From Dyadobacter sp. LHD-138 (GTDB taxonomy: Bacteria; Bacteroidota; Bacteroidia; Cytophagales; Spirosomataceae), in NCBI RefSeq assembly GCF_030929615.1, contig NZ_JAVFVU010000022.1, positions 103,177 through 167,176 of the forward strand: DNA of 64,000 bases. The letters are read 5' to 3'. Shown one piece after another: positions 18,180 to 27,465 of the stretch; the first letter of the stretch is position 1, and each line of letters starts with the position of its first letter. Both the position numbers and the translations under genes were made by a program. Under the pieces are notes generated by a model that did not search any database, was not told the DNA's origin, and was given only the letters and a program-made list of their open reading frames with translations.

Positions 18180-18707
18180 CTAAATCAGATCCGGGGGAGG
18201 AGACTGTATGCTTACAGCGGGTATTAGCGGGCGTTCAGCCACATAATGGTAGGTTACGGGCGAAGACCATTCAAAAAAGTAGAATGTATGTTTCCGGCCA
18301 ATAGCCATGTATTCTTTCAGGAAGTTTTTAAGAATGGAAAGTGGTACTCCTTTATGAGTGTTGTTATGGGTACGGGCTTCGTCGTCAAATGTAGAAACCA
18401 GGCTCCAAAAGCGTTCCCGCGCGGTCTGGCTAAATTCGCAGTGCACGTACAAAGTGTCATTTACAATTTGCTTGGAAACGATTTTGTAATATTCGTTACC
18501 CCTCAGAACCTCTTCGTCAGAGGGCTCCGGATGCTGCCAGTTATTTAAATAAGGCATTGCCAATGGAAACTTCAACAACAGATCGTTATCATTTGATATG
18601 TCTGTCCGGTTTTGCTCTTCACTCATTCCCAGTATATTATATATCGGAAACCCCATCATGTTAAAGAAGAGGAGTCCGAAAAGTAATATGGAAACGAGTG
18701 TTTTCAC
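18180..18707 (-). CDS. Secreted protein of unknown function beside a TonB receptor
   Basis: I do not recognise this 175-residue protein. It starts with GTG ending at 18707 and a hydrophobic leader (MKTLVSILLFGLLFFNMMGF). An unusual feature is its ending, SIQSPPPDLI. The middle is polar with no cysteine pairs or repeats. A consensus promoter at 18742-18772 places the RNA start about 30 bases upstream, which supports the start codon and the reality of the gene. It precedes the FecA-like receptor gene on the same strand with a 193-bp gap, a position suggesting a part in the same uptake process; that role is inferred only from position. Confidence 0.75.
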   Translation of the reverse strand: MKTLVSILLFGLLFFNMMGFPIYNILGMSEEQNRTDISNDNDLLLKFPLAMPYLNNWQHPEPSDEEVLRGNEYYKIVSKQIVNDTLYVHCEFSQTARERFWSLVSTFDDEARTHNNTHKGVPLSILKNFLKEYMAIGRKHTFYFFEWSSPVTYHYVAERPLIPAVSIQSPPPDLI

Positions 18708-18741
18708 ACGGCCGGGTTTTTGATCGAAATACTGACTACGA

Positions 18742-18772
18742 CAAATATACTTTGAAGCCGATGAAATTCAAC
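18742..18772 (-). promoter_or_regulatory. Consensus Bacteroidota promoter
   Basis: On the minus strand GTTG (18772-18769) is followed after 19 bp by TATATTTG (18749-18742), a full match to TTG-N19-TAnnTTTG. Transcription would begin near 18735, leading into the GTG start at 18707. Confidence 0.7.
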
Positions 18773-18817
18773 GCTTTATAGCCCGGCCTTAAAAAATATA
18801 GCCATGTTTAACCTGTG

Positions 18818-19930
18818 TTAACGCACAATTTTCTTTGTCGCAGTTTTACCGGTTTCGTCCACAGCTTTGATAATGTATAAGCCACTCACCGTTTGGCGCA
18901 GATCAAGTTGTTCACTCCATTCGAGGCTTTTTGCCGATGTTTTGATCTCTTTTATAACGGTACCTTCCAGATTGATCAATTGAATTTTTAGTGTTGTAGG
19001 ATTTTTGCTCGATACTTTCACCGTCAGATAATCCTGCGTTGGTACCGGATAGGCTTCGATGACCAGCGTTAACGCATCATAATTTTTATCAGGATTTGAA
19101 GTGATAATACCAGATTCGGTTGCGGGCACGTATGGAGGGATTTCGACCGTAGGCCCGGGTTTATCCACGACCACAATCACGCCTTCGCGATAGGTTTCGG
19201 AAATTTTGATACCATTTCTCCACTCATCAATAACGACCGAATAGACATATTTCCCTAACGCTTCCGGGGCATTCCAGATCAGTTTTTTATCTGCTTGATC
19301 GATCGAAAATGTTCCGGTTTTGCTTACATCATTAGGATAAACATAGTTGTAATCAAGCAAACGAACGCCGCAGGTACCGGGAGAAGGGGAACTTAGTTTC
19401 TGTAAATGGGCTGATGTACTATCGGAATCGCTGTTGATTGGTTTTAAGTCTATTTTGAGCACCTGTTTGGCACCCGTAGAAAATAACGGATCGGGTAATT
19501 CCGGCGTGTTATTGGAAACGGATGTATTGATTACGGTCCATAGAAACATTTCTGTTGCATGGCCCGAATAATTGAGCATGCCGTCTGTCCGGTTTGTCAA
19601 GGATGAGGAAATCTGAAAAACACCAGTGGACGGATAGGTATGTGTTAATTCGTAAATTCCAACCGAAACGCTCTTTGAATCCCCCGTCAACTCGGTATAG
19701 CTGATTCTGTCCGCCTGTGCGGTATTACCATCACCAAAACAGACCAGAACATTGTTTTGACTGTCAGCCGTCTGGCCGCCACCCACTGCATCGAAATAAA
19801 GCTGAACCCTGATTTTATAGGTTAAGCCGGAAGTATTGGTTGCACGTATATTACCACCAAGCAAATGCGTTGCTGAGCAAATGGAAGTGGTTATGAAAAA
19901 AAGAAAAAGCGTTTTGTAAAGGGTTTTCAT
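18818..19930 (-). CDS. Secreted T9SS cargo protein with PKD-like domain
   Basis: The start is placed at the ATG ending at 19930, giving 370 residues with a clean signal peptide (MKTLYKTLFLFFITTSICSA). A PKD-like region at about residues 60-130 contains FGDGNTAQADR and YELTHTYPSTGVFQI. The last 75 residues form a type A sorting domain (VSSKNPTTLKIQLINLEGTV to the SGLYIIKAVDETGKTATKKI end), the signal recognised by the Bacteroidota type IX secretion system. The mature protein should be secreted or attached to the cell surface. The opening THLLGGNIRATNTSGLTYKI resembles large gliding-associated surface proteins. The binding target is unknown. Confidence 0.88.
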   Translation of the reverse strand: MKTLYKTLFLFFITTSICSATHLLGGNIRATNTSGLTYKIRVQLYFDAVGGGQTADSQNNVLVCFGDGNTAQADRISYTELTGDSKSVSVGIYELTHTYPSTGVFQISSSLTNRTDGMLNYSGHATEMFLWTVINTSVSNNTPELPDPLFSTGAKQVLKIDLKPINSDSDSTSAHLQKLSSPSPGTCGVRLLDYNYVYPNDVSKTGTFSIDQADKKLIWNAPEALGKYVYSVVIDEWRNGIKISETYREGVIVVVDKPGPTVEIPPYVPATESGIITSNPDKNYDALTLVIEAYPVPTQDYLTVKVSSKNPTTLKIQLINLEGTVIKEIKTSAKSLEWSEQLDLRQTVSGLYIIKAVDETGKTATKKIVR

Positions 19931-20223
19931 ATAGAATAGGGTTTTTCGCTGAGAAGTCTGGATGTAACTCTTCAACGAAAGAAATGGATCAATTCGTATC
20001 TGCAATATAATAGAATTGCCTTTGTCGTCAATGGGTTATTTAAGTTTTGAAGAAATACTGATTTTAACCGGCTGATAACCTTTAATCTAGGTTTTTATAT
20101 TTTTCAAATCGTTGATTTCAGCGTAACGGTGGCGGCGGTTAAACTTTTGGAGTAGATACGATTTTATTATTATAACGATAACCGGCGAAATGTAAATCCT
20201 TAGAAATTCAAATATCATGAAAC
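19931..20223. other. Intergenic stretch upstream of the T9SS gene
   Basis: These 293 bases hold no credible gene on either strand. The first 75 bases can be read as an in-frame extension of the T9SS gene but lack signal-peptide character before the internal ATG. I found no consensus promoter or repeat here; the malic enzyme terminator follows directly. Confidence 0.6.
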
Positions 20224-20257
20224 AAAAACGGCCCGGAAAATTTTCCGAACCGTTTTT
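20224..20257 (-). terminator. Terminator of the malic enzyme gene
   Basis: AAAAACGG (20224-20231) pairs with CCGTTTTT (20250-20257), and CGGAAAA (20234-20240) with TTTTCCG (20241-20247), separated by a CC/AA mismatch. It lies 7 bp after the malic enzyme stop codon; the A and T runs let it work in both directions. Confidence 0.85.
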
Positions 20258-20263
20258 GTATGT

Positions 20264-22534
20264 TCACTGTTTCAGCTGGGCTTCCACAACCGCAATAGCC
20301 ACCATGTTAACGATTTCACGTACCGAACTGCCCAATTGAAGGACGTGTACCGGTTTTTTCAGTCCCAAAAGAATAGGGCCGATCGTTTCCAGATTTGCCG
20401 CCTCCTTCAATAAGTTATAGGCAATATTACTGGCCGAAAGGTTTGGGAAAATTAACGTATTGGCTCCTCCGTCGACCAGATCACTAAACGGGTGATGCTG
20501 TTTTAGGAGCTCCGTGTTGAAAGCCAGATGCGCCTGCATTTCACCTTCCACGATCATATCAGGGTTTCGTTTTTTCAGGATAGCCGCAGCTTCACTCATT
20601 TTCTCGGCATCAACACCGCGGGCACTTCCATAGTTGGAATAGGTTACCAGCGCAAGTCTTGGCTGGATGTTAAACCTTTCGACGGTTCTTGCCGTGAGCT
20701 CTGCAATCTCCACGATGTCATTGACACTTGGGTCCAGATTAACGGTCGTGTCCGAAAAAAAGAGCGGTCCGCGTGGTGTAAGCAAAATGTACATACCCGC
20801 CACTTTGTTGACATGGTCCTGTTTCCCGATCACATGTAAAGCCGGGCGAATGGTGTCGGGATAAGTCCTTGTTAATCCCGAAATGAATGCATCCGCATCG
20901 CCGTTCTCAACCATCATGGAGCCAAAATAACTGCGATAGTAAATCGCCCGTTTGGCTTCAAGCGGCGTCATTCCTTTGCGTTTTCTTTTTTCAAAAAGTT
21001 TGGCAGCATAAGCATCGATGATCTCTGAATTTTCGTCGGCGCGTGGATCGATGATTTTTACATCCTTCAAATCCAGCTTGCAGTCATCAATCAGCTGAAT
21101 GATCATTTCTTTGTTGCCAAGCAGAATCGGCGTAGCAATGCCTTCGTCCCGAACCTGTTGGGCGGCTTTCAAAACCTGGAGGTTTTCAGCATCGGCAAAT
21201 ACGACACGTTTTGGCGATAATTTTGCCTTGTTGAGAATAACCCGGGAAAGCTGTTCGTTACGACCCAGCCTGCTGGATAATTCCTGTTCATAAGCGTCCC
21301 AGTCGGTGATCACTTTTCGGGCCACACCGGTTTCGATCGCAGCCTTTGCTACCGCAGGTGCCACGGTGGTTAGCAGACGCGGATCAACAGGCTTGGGAAT
21401 GATATAATTTTTTCCAAAAACAATATTGGTTTCTCCGTAAGCCAGGTTCACGATATCCGGAACGGGTTTGCGGGCCAGGTCTGCCAAAGCATGCACAGCG
21501 GCCAATTTCATGGCTTCGTTAATTTCGGTGGCTCTTACGTCCAGTGCGCCCCTGAATATGTATGGAAAGCCCAGTACATTATTAACCTGATTGGGATAAT
21601 CCGAGCGGCCGGTTGCCATAATGACATCTTCCCTGGCCTCAATCGCGTCCGGATAGGGAATTTCAGGATTTGGATTTGCCATCGCCAGTACGATGGGATC
21701 TTTCGCCATCGATCTGACCATGTCCTTTGAAACAATATTGGCAGCCGATAATCCTAAAAACAAATCGGCACCGATCAGTGCATGTTCCAATGAATCATAG
21801 GCAACATCGGTCGCGAACTGTTTTTTCATGCTGTTAAGGTCGGTACGTCCATTGTGGATATGACCTTTAGTGTCAAACATGGCGATATTGTCCGGTGTGG
21901 CGCCGAGCGAAAGGTATAATTTGGTACAGGATACGGCAGAAGCACCCGCGCCGGAAACCACAATTCTGATGTCTGCTATATTCTTTTTAACGATCACCAG
22001 GGCATTAAGCATTGCAGCCGCGCTGATGATGGCGGTTCCGTGCTGGTCATCATGCATGACCGGAATATTGAGCTCTTTTTTTAAACGTTCTTCGATTTCG
22101 AAACACTCTGGCGCTTTGATATCTTCAAGGTTGACTCCTCCAAAAGTAGGTTCCAGAATTTTAACAGTTCTGACAAACTCATCAACATTTTTCGTATTCA
22201 GCTCGATATCAAAAACGTCAATATCCGCATATATTTTAAAAAGCAAACCTTTTCCTTCCATCACAGGTTTGGAAGCCTCGGGGCCAATATCGCCCAATCC
22301 TAAAACCGCCGTACCATTGCTGATAACTGCAACCAGATTGCCTTTTGCCGTGTACAAATAAGCGTTTTCGACATTCTCGGCGATTTCGAGGCAAGGCTCG
22401 GCAACGCCGGGGGAATAGGCCAGAGAAAGGTCTCTTTGCGTATTGTATTCTTTGGTGGGAACTACCTGAATTTTGCCAGGTCTGCCTTTGGCGTGGTACT
22501 GCAGGGCATCTTCCTTTCTTATTTTTTTGTTCAT
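20264..22534 (-). CDS. maeB: NADP-dependent malic enzyme, fused to phosphotransacetylase-like domain
   Basis: Malic enzyme decarboxylates malate to pyruvate, giving NADPH. With the start at MNKKIRKEDALQYH (ATG ending at 22534) the protein has 756 residues, normal for the MaeB fusion type. The catalytic domain spans about 15-410 (RDLSLAYSPGVAEPCLEIAE; FGGVNLEDIKAPECFEIEER; VSGAGASAVSC for the dinucleotide fold). A phosphotransacetylase-like domain fills about 425-750 (KRVVFADAENLQVLKAAQQV; PILLGNKE) and has a regulatory rather than catalytic role in related enzymes. It is monocistronic, with terminators on both sides. Confidence 0.94.
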   Translation of the reverse strand: MNKKIRKEDALQYHAKGRPGKIQVVPTKEYNTQRDLSLAYSPGVAEPCLEIAENVENAYLYTAKGNLVAVISNGTAVLGLGDIGPEASKPVMEGKGLLFKIYADIDVFDIELNTKNVDEFVRTVKILEPTFGGVNLEDIKAPECFEIEERLKKELNIPVMHDDQHGTAIISAAAMLNALVIVKKNIADIRIVVSGAGASAVSCTKLYLSLGATPDNIAMFDTKGHIHNGRTDLNSMKKQFATDVAYDSLEHALIGADLFLGLSAANIVSKDMVRSMAKDPIVLAMANPNPEIPYPDAIEAREDVIMATGRSDYPNQVNNVLGFPYIFRGALDVRATEINEAMKLAAVHALADLARKPVPDIVNLAYGETNIVFGKNYIIPKPVDPRLLTTVAPAVAKAAIETGVARKVITDWDAYEQELSSRLGRNEQLSRVILNKAKLSPKRVVFADAENLQVLKAAQQVRDEGIATPILLGNKEMIIQLIDDCKLDLKDVKIIDPRADENSEIIDAYAAKLFEKRKRKGMTPLEAKRAIYYRSYFGSMMVENGDADAFISGLTRTYPDTIRPALHVIGKQDHVNKVAGMYILLTPRGPLFFSDTTVNLDPSVNDIVEIAELTARTVERFNIQPRLALVTYSNYGSARGVDAEKMSEAAAILKKRNPDMIVEGEMQAHLAFNTELLKQHHPFSDLVDGGANTLIFPNLSASNIAYNLLKEAANLETIGPILLGLKKPVHVLQLGSSVREIVNMVAIAVVEAQLKQ

Positions 22535-22587
22535 ACCATTGTGGGAATTTTTCGCGCTAAGGTACAAACATTCATTACAAGGCAATG

Positions 22588-22617
22588 AAAAAAGCCGGTT
22601 ATTATAACCGGTTTTTT
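22588..22617 (-). terminator. Terminator after the sugar-phosphate transferase gene
   Basis: CCGGTTA (22595-22601) and TAACCGG (22605-22611) form a perfect stem with a TTA loop, flanked by A and T runs. It lies between the transferase 3' end (22645) and the malic enzyme gene start, ending minus-strand transcription. Confidence 0.85.
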
Positions 22618-22644
22618 AACATAAATAGCGTGATGATTTCAAGA

Positions 22645-23841
22645 TCAGAAAGCCTTCTTGGAAGACGATATATTTTTGCTTTCGAATGAAGACTTGGCGA
22701 ATTTATTTCTCTCTTTTATAATGACCGATCTTCTTTTTAGAAAATGTGCCAGCACCATGTAGGCGATGAACATACCAATGTAAATATACAAAGATGCGGT
22801 ATTGGAGATATTTCCGTGGAAAGTAAAAAACAAGGCTGTGTTGAGAATGGTGATCATCCAAAGGGTAAACGACGCCCAGAAGTGATTTAAACCCGAGTCA
22901 ATCAGTATGTGGTGCATGTGGTTTCTATCGGCCACGAAAGGCGAACCTCCTTTGACAATCCGGACAATGAAAACACGCAATGTATCAAAAATAGGGACGA
23001 TCAAAAGTACCATGACAATAATAGGCGCATTGAAATAAGCCTGACTGTCATTTTTGTAGCCAACGTTCAGCGACAAGAATTCAACGGCGAAAATAGACAG
23101 GAGATATCCGATGATCAATGACCCGGTATCACCCATGAATATTTTACTTGTTTTAGAGAAATTAAAACGCAGAAAACCAAGTAAGGAACCAGACATGGCA
23201 AAGGCCAGACAGCCGAATGAAAAGTGGTCGTTCAGGATAAACCAGATCCCGAAACCAACACCGGCGATCAGGCTTATGCCGCCCGCAAGACCGTCAATCC
23301 CGTCGATCAGGTTAATGGCGTTGATGATGGCGATGAAAATAAATACAGTAAGCGGAATGCTTACAAAATAGGGGATCTGGTGAATGCCAAAAATTCCATA
23401 GAAATTATCGACTTTAAAATTCCCCATGGCCACCAGGATCAGCGATGCACAAATCTGTACCAAAAGCTTTTTCGTGGAATCAAGGGCAAGAATATCATCT
23501 TTAAGACCCAGGAAAAACAGGATGATAATGCCGGTCATGGACAGGCTTATGATATTGGAGTCAACAATATTCTCCGAATGCGGCCAAAGAAAATAGGCAA
23601 TTAACGTCGACGCAAAGATGGCGATACCTCCCAATGTTGGTGTTTCTGTCTCGTGCGAGCTCCTGAAGCCTGGTTTTGCAGTTAAATGAAGCAAATTAGA
23701 CAGGTTGATGATGATCGGAATGGAGATGATAGACAAAAAACAGGCAATAAGGAAAGAAAGGATACATTGATAAACATCATGGTGAACCATGTTGCTAAAT
23801 GATCCTTCGCTTATTATATATGTTGGTAACTGTAGTTCCAT
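22645..23841 (-). CDS. WecA/TagO-type undecaprenyl-phosphate sugar-1-phosphate transferase
   Basis: The 398-residue integral membrane protein has about 11 helices and the MraY/WecA family motifs: the acid pair in FLGLKDDILAL, NLIDGIDGLAGG, MGDTGSLIIGYLL, and the histidine motif RNHMHHILIDSG near residue 310. Such enzymes load a sugar-1-phosphate, usually GlcNAc, onto undecaprenyl phosphate to start a surface polysaccharide. An alternative start lies at the ATG ending at 23790, closer to the first helix. It is next to the glycosyltransferase operon on the same strand, after a 175-bp gap, so it probably starts that glycan. Confidence 0.92.
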   Translation of the reverse strand: MELQLPTYIISEGSFSNMVHHDVYQCILSFLIACFLSIISIPIIINLSNLLHLTAKPGFRSSHETETPTLGGIAIFASTLIAYFLWPHSENIVDSNIISLSMTGIIILFFLGLKDDILALDSTKKLLVQICASLILVAMGNFKVDNFYGIFGIHQIPYFVSIPLTVFIFIAIINAINLIDGIDGLAGGISLIAGVGFGIWFILNDHFSFGCLAFAMSGSLLGFLRFNFSKTSKIFMGDTGSLIIGYLLSIFAVEFLSLNVGYKNDSQAYFNAPIIVMVLLIVPIFDTLRVFIVRIVKGGSPFVADRNHMHHILIDSGLNHFWASFTLWMITILNTALFFTFHGNISNTASLYIYIGMFIAYMVLAHFLKRRSVIIKERNKFAKSSFESKNISSSKKAF

Positions 23842-24016
23842 AATTCTGGTTGTTGAACGATCCGATTAAACAATTCTATTTAAATCTGATTATCATCTCA
23901 AATTTGATGAATTTCCCGGAAATATTCATGCGCTTTGCCAGGGGAATTCAAAATACTTATTTAATGGCCTGTTGTGATTATTTAAAGGTTTAGTATGTGT
24001 TTTCTGTAATTTTTAT

Positions 24017-24760
24017 TCAGATAAACTGTAAAATTTTCCGCACCGGTTTGAGCCAGAGGGTGAAAGGATAAGGTTTCAAACCATTGATCTTCCACGCTTT
24101 TCTGTCATTTTTGTTTGCGTTCAGACGGTTTTGAAAATTGCTGTTACTTACACCACCCGTTCGCATTTTGACGATGACACTGGGAACATATGCAGGTTTT
24201 ATGCCATGCTTGTAAATCATCCGCAGCATCAGCTCGTAATCCGCCGCACTGCCCATATCAAGCCGGAAATCGCCTAGCTTTTCATAACATTTTTTCTTTA
24301 AAAAAAACGTCGGGTGGGGAGGCATCCAGCCCATCAAAAAGGCATTGGGTTTATACTTACCCGAGATCCATTTCCTCTTGATAACCGACTCGTCCTGTGC
24401 ATCCACATAGTTTAAATCTCCGTAACATGCGTCGGCATTGTCTTTTTCTATTGCCCCGACAATTTCGGAAATCACCGTGTTACTTGCGTAAAAATCATCG
24501 GCATTTAAGATGCCGATCAAATCTCCTGTCGCCAGTTTAATGCCCTTATTCATGGCATCATAGATCCCCTTATCCGGCTCACTCAGGAATTGATGAATTT
24601 TACTACCGTAAGACGCAATCACTTCCTGAGTTCCATCCTTTGAGTTTCCGTCAATAATAATATACTCTATTGAATCAAAATCCTGTTTAAGAACCGATTC
24701 AATGCAATGGTTTATGGTTGAAACGCCATTGAAGACAACCGTGATAATACTAACTTTCAA
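24017..24760 (-). CDS. Family 2 glycosyltransferase
   Basis: The protein begins at a TTG ending at 24760 (MKVSIITVVFNGVSTINHCI), giving 247 residues; longer readings upstream are out-of-frame translation of the acetyltransferase gene. The GT-A fold shows the N-terminal VSIITVVFNG strand, DGNSKDGTQEVIASYGSKI, the metal-binding DAD-like ILNADDFYASNT and a GSAADYELMLRMIYKHG region typical of family 2. It should add one sugar from a nucleotide donor to the growing glycan. The TTGA overlap with the preceding stop codon points to translational coupling. Confidence 0.88.
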   Translation of the reverse strand: MKVSIITVVFNGVSTINHCIESVLKQDFDSIEYIIIDGNSKDGTQEVIASYGSKIHQFLSEPDKGIYDAMNKGIKLATGDLIGILNADDFYASNTVISEIVGAIEKDNADACYGDLNYVDAQDESVIKRKWISGKYKPNAFLMGWMPPHPTFFLKKKCYEKLGDFRLDMGSAADYELMLRMIYKHGIKPAYVPSVIVKMRTGGVSNSNFQNRLNANKNDRKAWKINGLKPYPFTLWLKPVRKILQFI

Positions 24761-25323
24761 TGTGTCAGATTTCTTGTTTTGATAAATGTACAGGGGTTTC
24801 CCTGATAAATTCCATACGCTTCCAGGTCCATGGTGGCAACAGAATTCACGGTTAACACCGCATGCGAATGAACCGTTACGCCCGGACAAACAGTGGCCCT
24901 GGCACCAATCCAGGCTCCGTCTCCAATCGTTATAGGTTTTACAATCAAATCAAAACTCGTCTTCGTGAAATTATGATTTCCCGTCAATAACATGGCTCCC
25001 TGGCTTAGACAGCAATTGTTGCATAAAGTAACGGTTGTGAGGTTGTCAATCCACACATTTTCACCGATCCAGATGTCATTTTCCGCGATAAAAAACCACG
25101 GATATTTGATGTTGACCTTTGGTTTAATCGTGACATTTGAACCGATTTTAGCACCGAAAATCCTCAATACCAACACTTTAAAAAACATTGGTATGGGAAG
25201 GTATGTATTAATTGTAATTCTTCCTATTATGTGCCATGCAACCTGTTTGAAAATATTCCCAGGTTTGTACCAACTGTTGTTATAACTTGACAGACTGGTT
25301 TGGGCTCTGGAGGTCTTTTCCAT
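24757..25323 (-). CDS. WcaF-type hexapeptide acetyltransferase
   Basis: The 188-residue protein resembles colanic acid acetyltransferase WcaF: an N-terminal SLSSYNNSWYKPGNIFKQVA motif, then a left-handed beta helix of hexapeptide repeats (about 58-165; IGSNVTIKPKVNIKYP; IGENVWIDNLTTVTLCNN; GDGAWIGARATVCPGVTVHS) with the catalytic histidine in LLTGNHNF. It probably O-acetylates a sugar in the exported glycan. Its first 44 bases overlap the end of the upstream glycosyltransferase gene, and its stop overlaps the next gene's start. Confidence 0.9.
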   Translation of the reverse strand: MEKTSRAQTSLSSYNNSWYKPGNIFKQVAWHIIGRITINTYLPIPMFFKVLVLRIFGAKIGSNVTIKPKVNIKYPWFFIAENDIWIGENVWIDNLTTVTLCNNCCLSQGAMLLTGNHNFTKTSFDLIVKPITIGDGAWIGARATVCPGVTVHSHAVLTVNSVATMDLEAYGIYQGNPCTFIKTRNLTH

Positions 25324-26206
25324 ATTCTGTCCTAAAATGTGATACTATATCATTCTTGCCTTTCCCGGCCCGCTGATACACTTCATAAATCTTGGCATCA
25401 ACCAGAAACCGGTACCAGAAGCCCTGAAGGAAATGCCAGATCAATCCTTTTTTTCCATCTAAAAAACCTCCTTTTATGACAAACCGGAATAAAAAATACA
25501 TAAATGGTCTGGTGAAAAGAGGCAGATTTGCATACTTTATTTTAAGATAACGCGTCCGCTGCTCCTGGCTGCCCCAGAAATTGGGTGTAACCGTCTCTTT
25601 ATTCCCAAAGTTATATTTTATATTTAATAAATCTATAACTTCTCGTATTGCATAATTATTATGTTTCTGTGTCCACCAGGTTAAATTGTTCAAATTATGG
25701 TCAACGATATCATTTTGAAGCTGCGCCGTGGTACCGCTGTTTAATTTGATATGCTCGTCCATCCATAGTTCTTCGCAAACGCCAAGTCCGCGGCGCCAGA
25801 TCCGAAGCAGCCAAATGGGATAATAACCGCCATGATTGATCCACTGGTCCATGAAAACAACGCGTCTTTTGACATATAATCCTGAAATATTTTCGGGGGT
25901 CGAGGCAAGGGATGTCTTCAATTCTTCGGCAAGCTCCGGCGTAATGTACTCATCGGCGTCCATGCGCATCAGCCACTGCGTCTGATGCGGATTATGCTGA
26001 ATGCCGTAGTTAAACTGGAAAGCGTAAGAAACCCACGTATTTTGAACAACAACTGCACCCAGGCCTTCGGCTATTTCGACAGTACTATCGGTTGAATAAG
26101 AATCAACGATGAAAATTTTATCCGTGATCAGCAAAAGGCTTTTTATGCAGCGGCCTATGTGTTTTGATTCATTATTCGTTAAAATGATGACGGATAAATC
26201 AACCAT
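25280..26206 (-). CDS. Family 2 glycosyltransferase, WaaE/KdtX-like
   Basis: The 308-residue protein starts MVDLSVIILTNNESKHIGRC and has the GT-A motifs FIVDSYSTDSTVEIAEGLGA and MRMDADEYITPELAEEL, in which the DAD triad binds metal and donor sugar. A C-terminal segment with several aromatic residues (FTRPFMYFLFRFVIKGGFLD) may associate with the membrane. The layout resembles bacterial SunS/WaaE-type family 2 enzymes. It is the fourth gene of the operon; its 3' end overlaps the acetyltransferase gene by 44 bp in a different frame. Confidence 0.9.
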   Translation of the reverse strand: MVDLSVIILTNNESKHIGRCIKSLLLITDKIFIVDSYSTDSTVEIAEGLGAVVVQNTWVSYAFQFNYGIQHNPHQTQWLMRMDADEYITPELAEELKTSLASTPENISGLYVKRRVVFMDQWINHGGYYPIWLLRIWRRGLGVCEELWMDEHIKLNSGTTAQLQNDIVDHNLNNLTWWTQKHNNYAIREVIDLLNIKYNFGNKETVTPNFWGSQEQRTRYLKIKYANLPLFTRPFMYFLFRFVIKGGFLDGKKGLIWHFLQGFWYRFLVDAKIYEVYQRAGKGKNDIVSHFRTEYGKDLQSPNQSVKL

Positions 26207-26266
26207 ATGGTGGTCTGAAATTGTGGAAATTGAGGCTTAGTGTATGTTTTACTTTGTCAAAGGTAA

Positions 26267-27415
26267 TTACATTTTTTTAATTTTCTTGTACTCTTCCAAT
26301 AATTGGTTCGCTACGACAGTTATGTCAAAATTCTCCGTTACCATCTTGAAAGCCTGATTTTTTAATTCATCGGCGTAGGTTTTATCTTGCAATATTTTAA
26401 GAAGTCCCTCGGCTACGCCTTCACTTTTCAACGGAGTAAGGTATGAAGCGTTGTATTTTTTGATGTAATCGCCAAAACCAACGCGGTCGGAAACCAGGGT
26501 AGGTACTTTGGAGGTCATCGCTTCGAGCACAGCTATCGAAAAACCTTCGGAATAAGAGGGAAGTACGAAAAGATCAGCATCTGACAGGGCTTCTTTTTTG
26601 ATCGTGTCAGTGAGCATGCCGACAAGTTTTATCCGGTCGCCCAGGTTATGCTTGCTGATAAATGCCTCGGTTTCTGCCTGATATCCATCATCGGGGCCGG
26701 CGAGAATTAACACAGCGTTTGGCAGTTTTTGATAAACCTGCTGAAAAGCGGGAAGCAACAGATCCAGGCCCTTTTTTATATTAAGCCGTCCCATGAACAG
26801 CACCATTTGCTGGTCCGCACCGATGCCGTGTTTCTTTCTGAAAATTCCCTTTTCAGGTAAATTAATATATTCCGAAACCTTCATGCCGTTTGGAACAATA
26901 ACCATATTGGCCGGGCGGTAACCCAGATAACGGATCACATCCTGCTCTTCGTCCGTGTTGTTGATCTGAATTAAATCGGCTTTACCGAGAATTCTTTTCT
27001 GGTAAAGTGCGGTAACAATATCTTTTTTCCACTTGCTGTGCGCAACGGCCCATTTATCCAGCAAACCGTGGATGGTGATAACCAGTGCAGCTTTATGGGG
27101 GATCAGGAACGGAGCGAGACTTCCAAAATGCCAAATCCCGTGCATATGAATGATATCGTACCGGTGAATATTCTTTTTCAGATAATCATACATTTCAATC
27201 GAAAACTCACGATAGAAGTTACTGATCGGCGGGGTGCGTTTACAGGGGATCAGTCTGGCGCCTTCGGGAGCCGGGTACATTTTTTCGCCTGGAGTCATCG
27301 GACTCAGAATATCCACCTCGTGTCCCTGACTTAATACCTCGGTGGTATGGTCGTAAATAATTCTTGCCGGGCCTCCGATTGCCCAGGTATAAGCACAGAT
27401 ATTTAGAATTCGCAT
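26267..27415 (-). CDS. Family 4 glycosyltransferase (GT-B)
   Basis: The 382-residue protein has two Rossmann-like halves of the GT-B fold. The N-terminal half includes MRILNICAYTWAIGGPARII and IIHMHGIWHFGSLAP. The C-terminal donor-binding half includes VLFMGRLNIKKGLDLLLPAF and the E-x7-E motif in SEGFSIAVLEAM. Retaining enzymes of family 4 add sugars such as glucose, mannose or fucose to glycans. It lies 60 bp upstream of the next glycosyltransferase gene and 50 bp downstream of the previous one in one minus-strand operon. Confidence 0.9.
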   Translation of the reverse strand: MRILNICAYTWAIGGPARIIYDHTTEVLSQGHEVDILSPMTPGEKMYPAPEGARLIPCKRTPPISNFYREFSIEMYDYLKKNIHRYDIIHMHGIWHFGSLAPFLIPHKAALVITIHGLLDKWAVAHSKWKKDIVTALYQKRILGKADLIQINNTDEEQDVIRYLGYRPANMVIVPNGMKVSEYINLPEKGIFRKKHGIGADQQMVLFMGRLNIKKGLDLLLPAFQQVYQKLPNAVLILAGPDDGYQAETEAFISKHNLGDRIKLVGMLTDTIKKEALSDADLFVLPSYSEGFSIAVLEAMTSKVPTLVSDRVGFGDYIKKYNASYLTPLKSEGVAEGLLKILQDKTYADELKNQAFKMVTENFDITVVANQLLEEYKKIKKM

Positions 27416-27465
27416 AATTTTGTAATGTGTGATAACCTGCTATCGGTTGACAGATATTCGTCGTG

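Noticed and set aside
23905..23930. Hairpin between the glycosyltransferase operon and the WecA/TagO-type gene as a terminator
   Set aside because: The stem has a 2-nt bulge, a very tight loop and no T-run on the minus strand.
24761..24889. Longer N-terminus for the family 2 glycosyltransferase
   Set aside because: This stretch is the acetyltransferase gene read in another frame; homology begins at the TTG at 24760.
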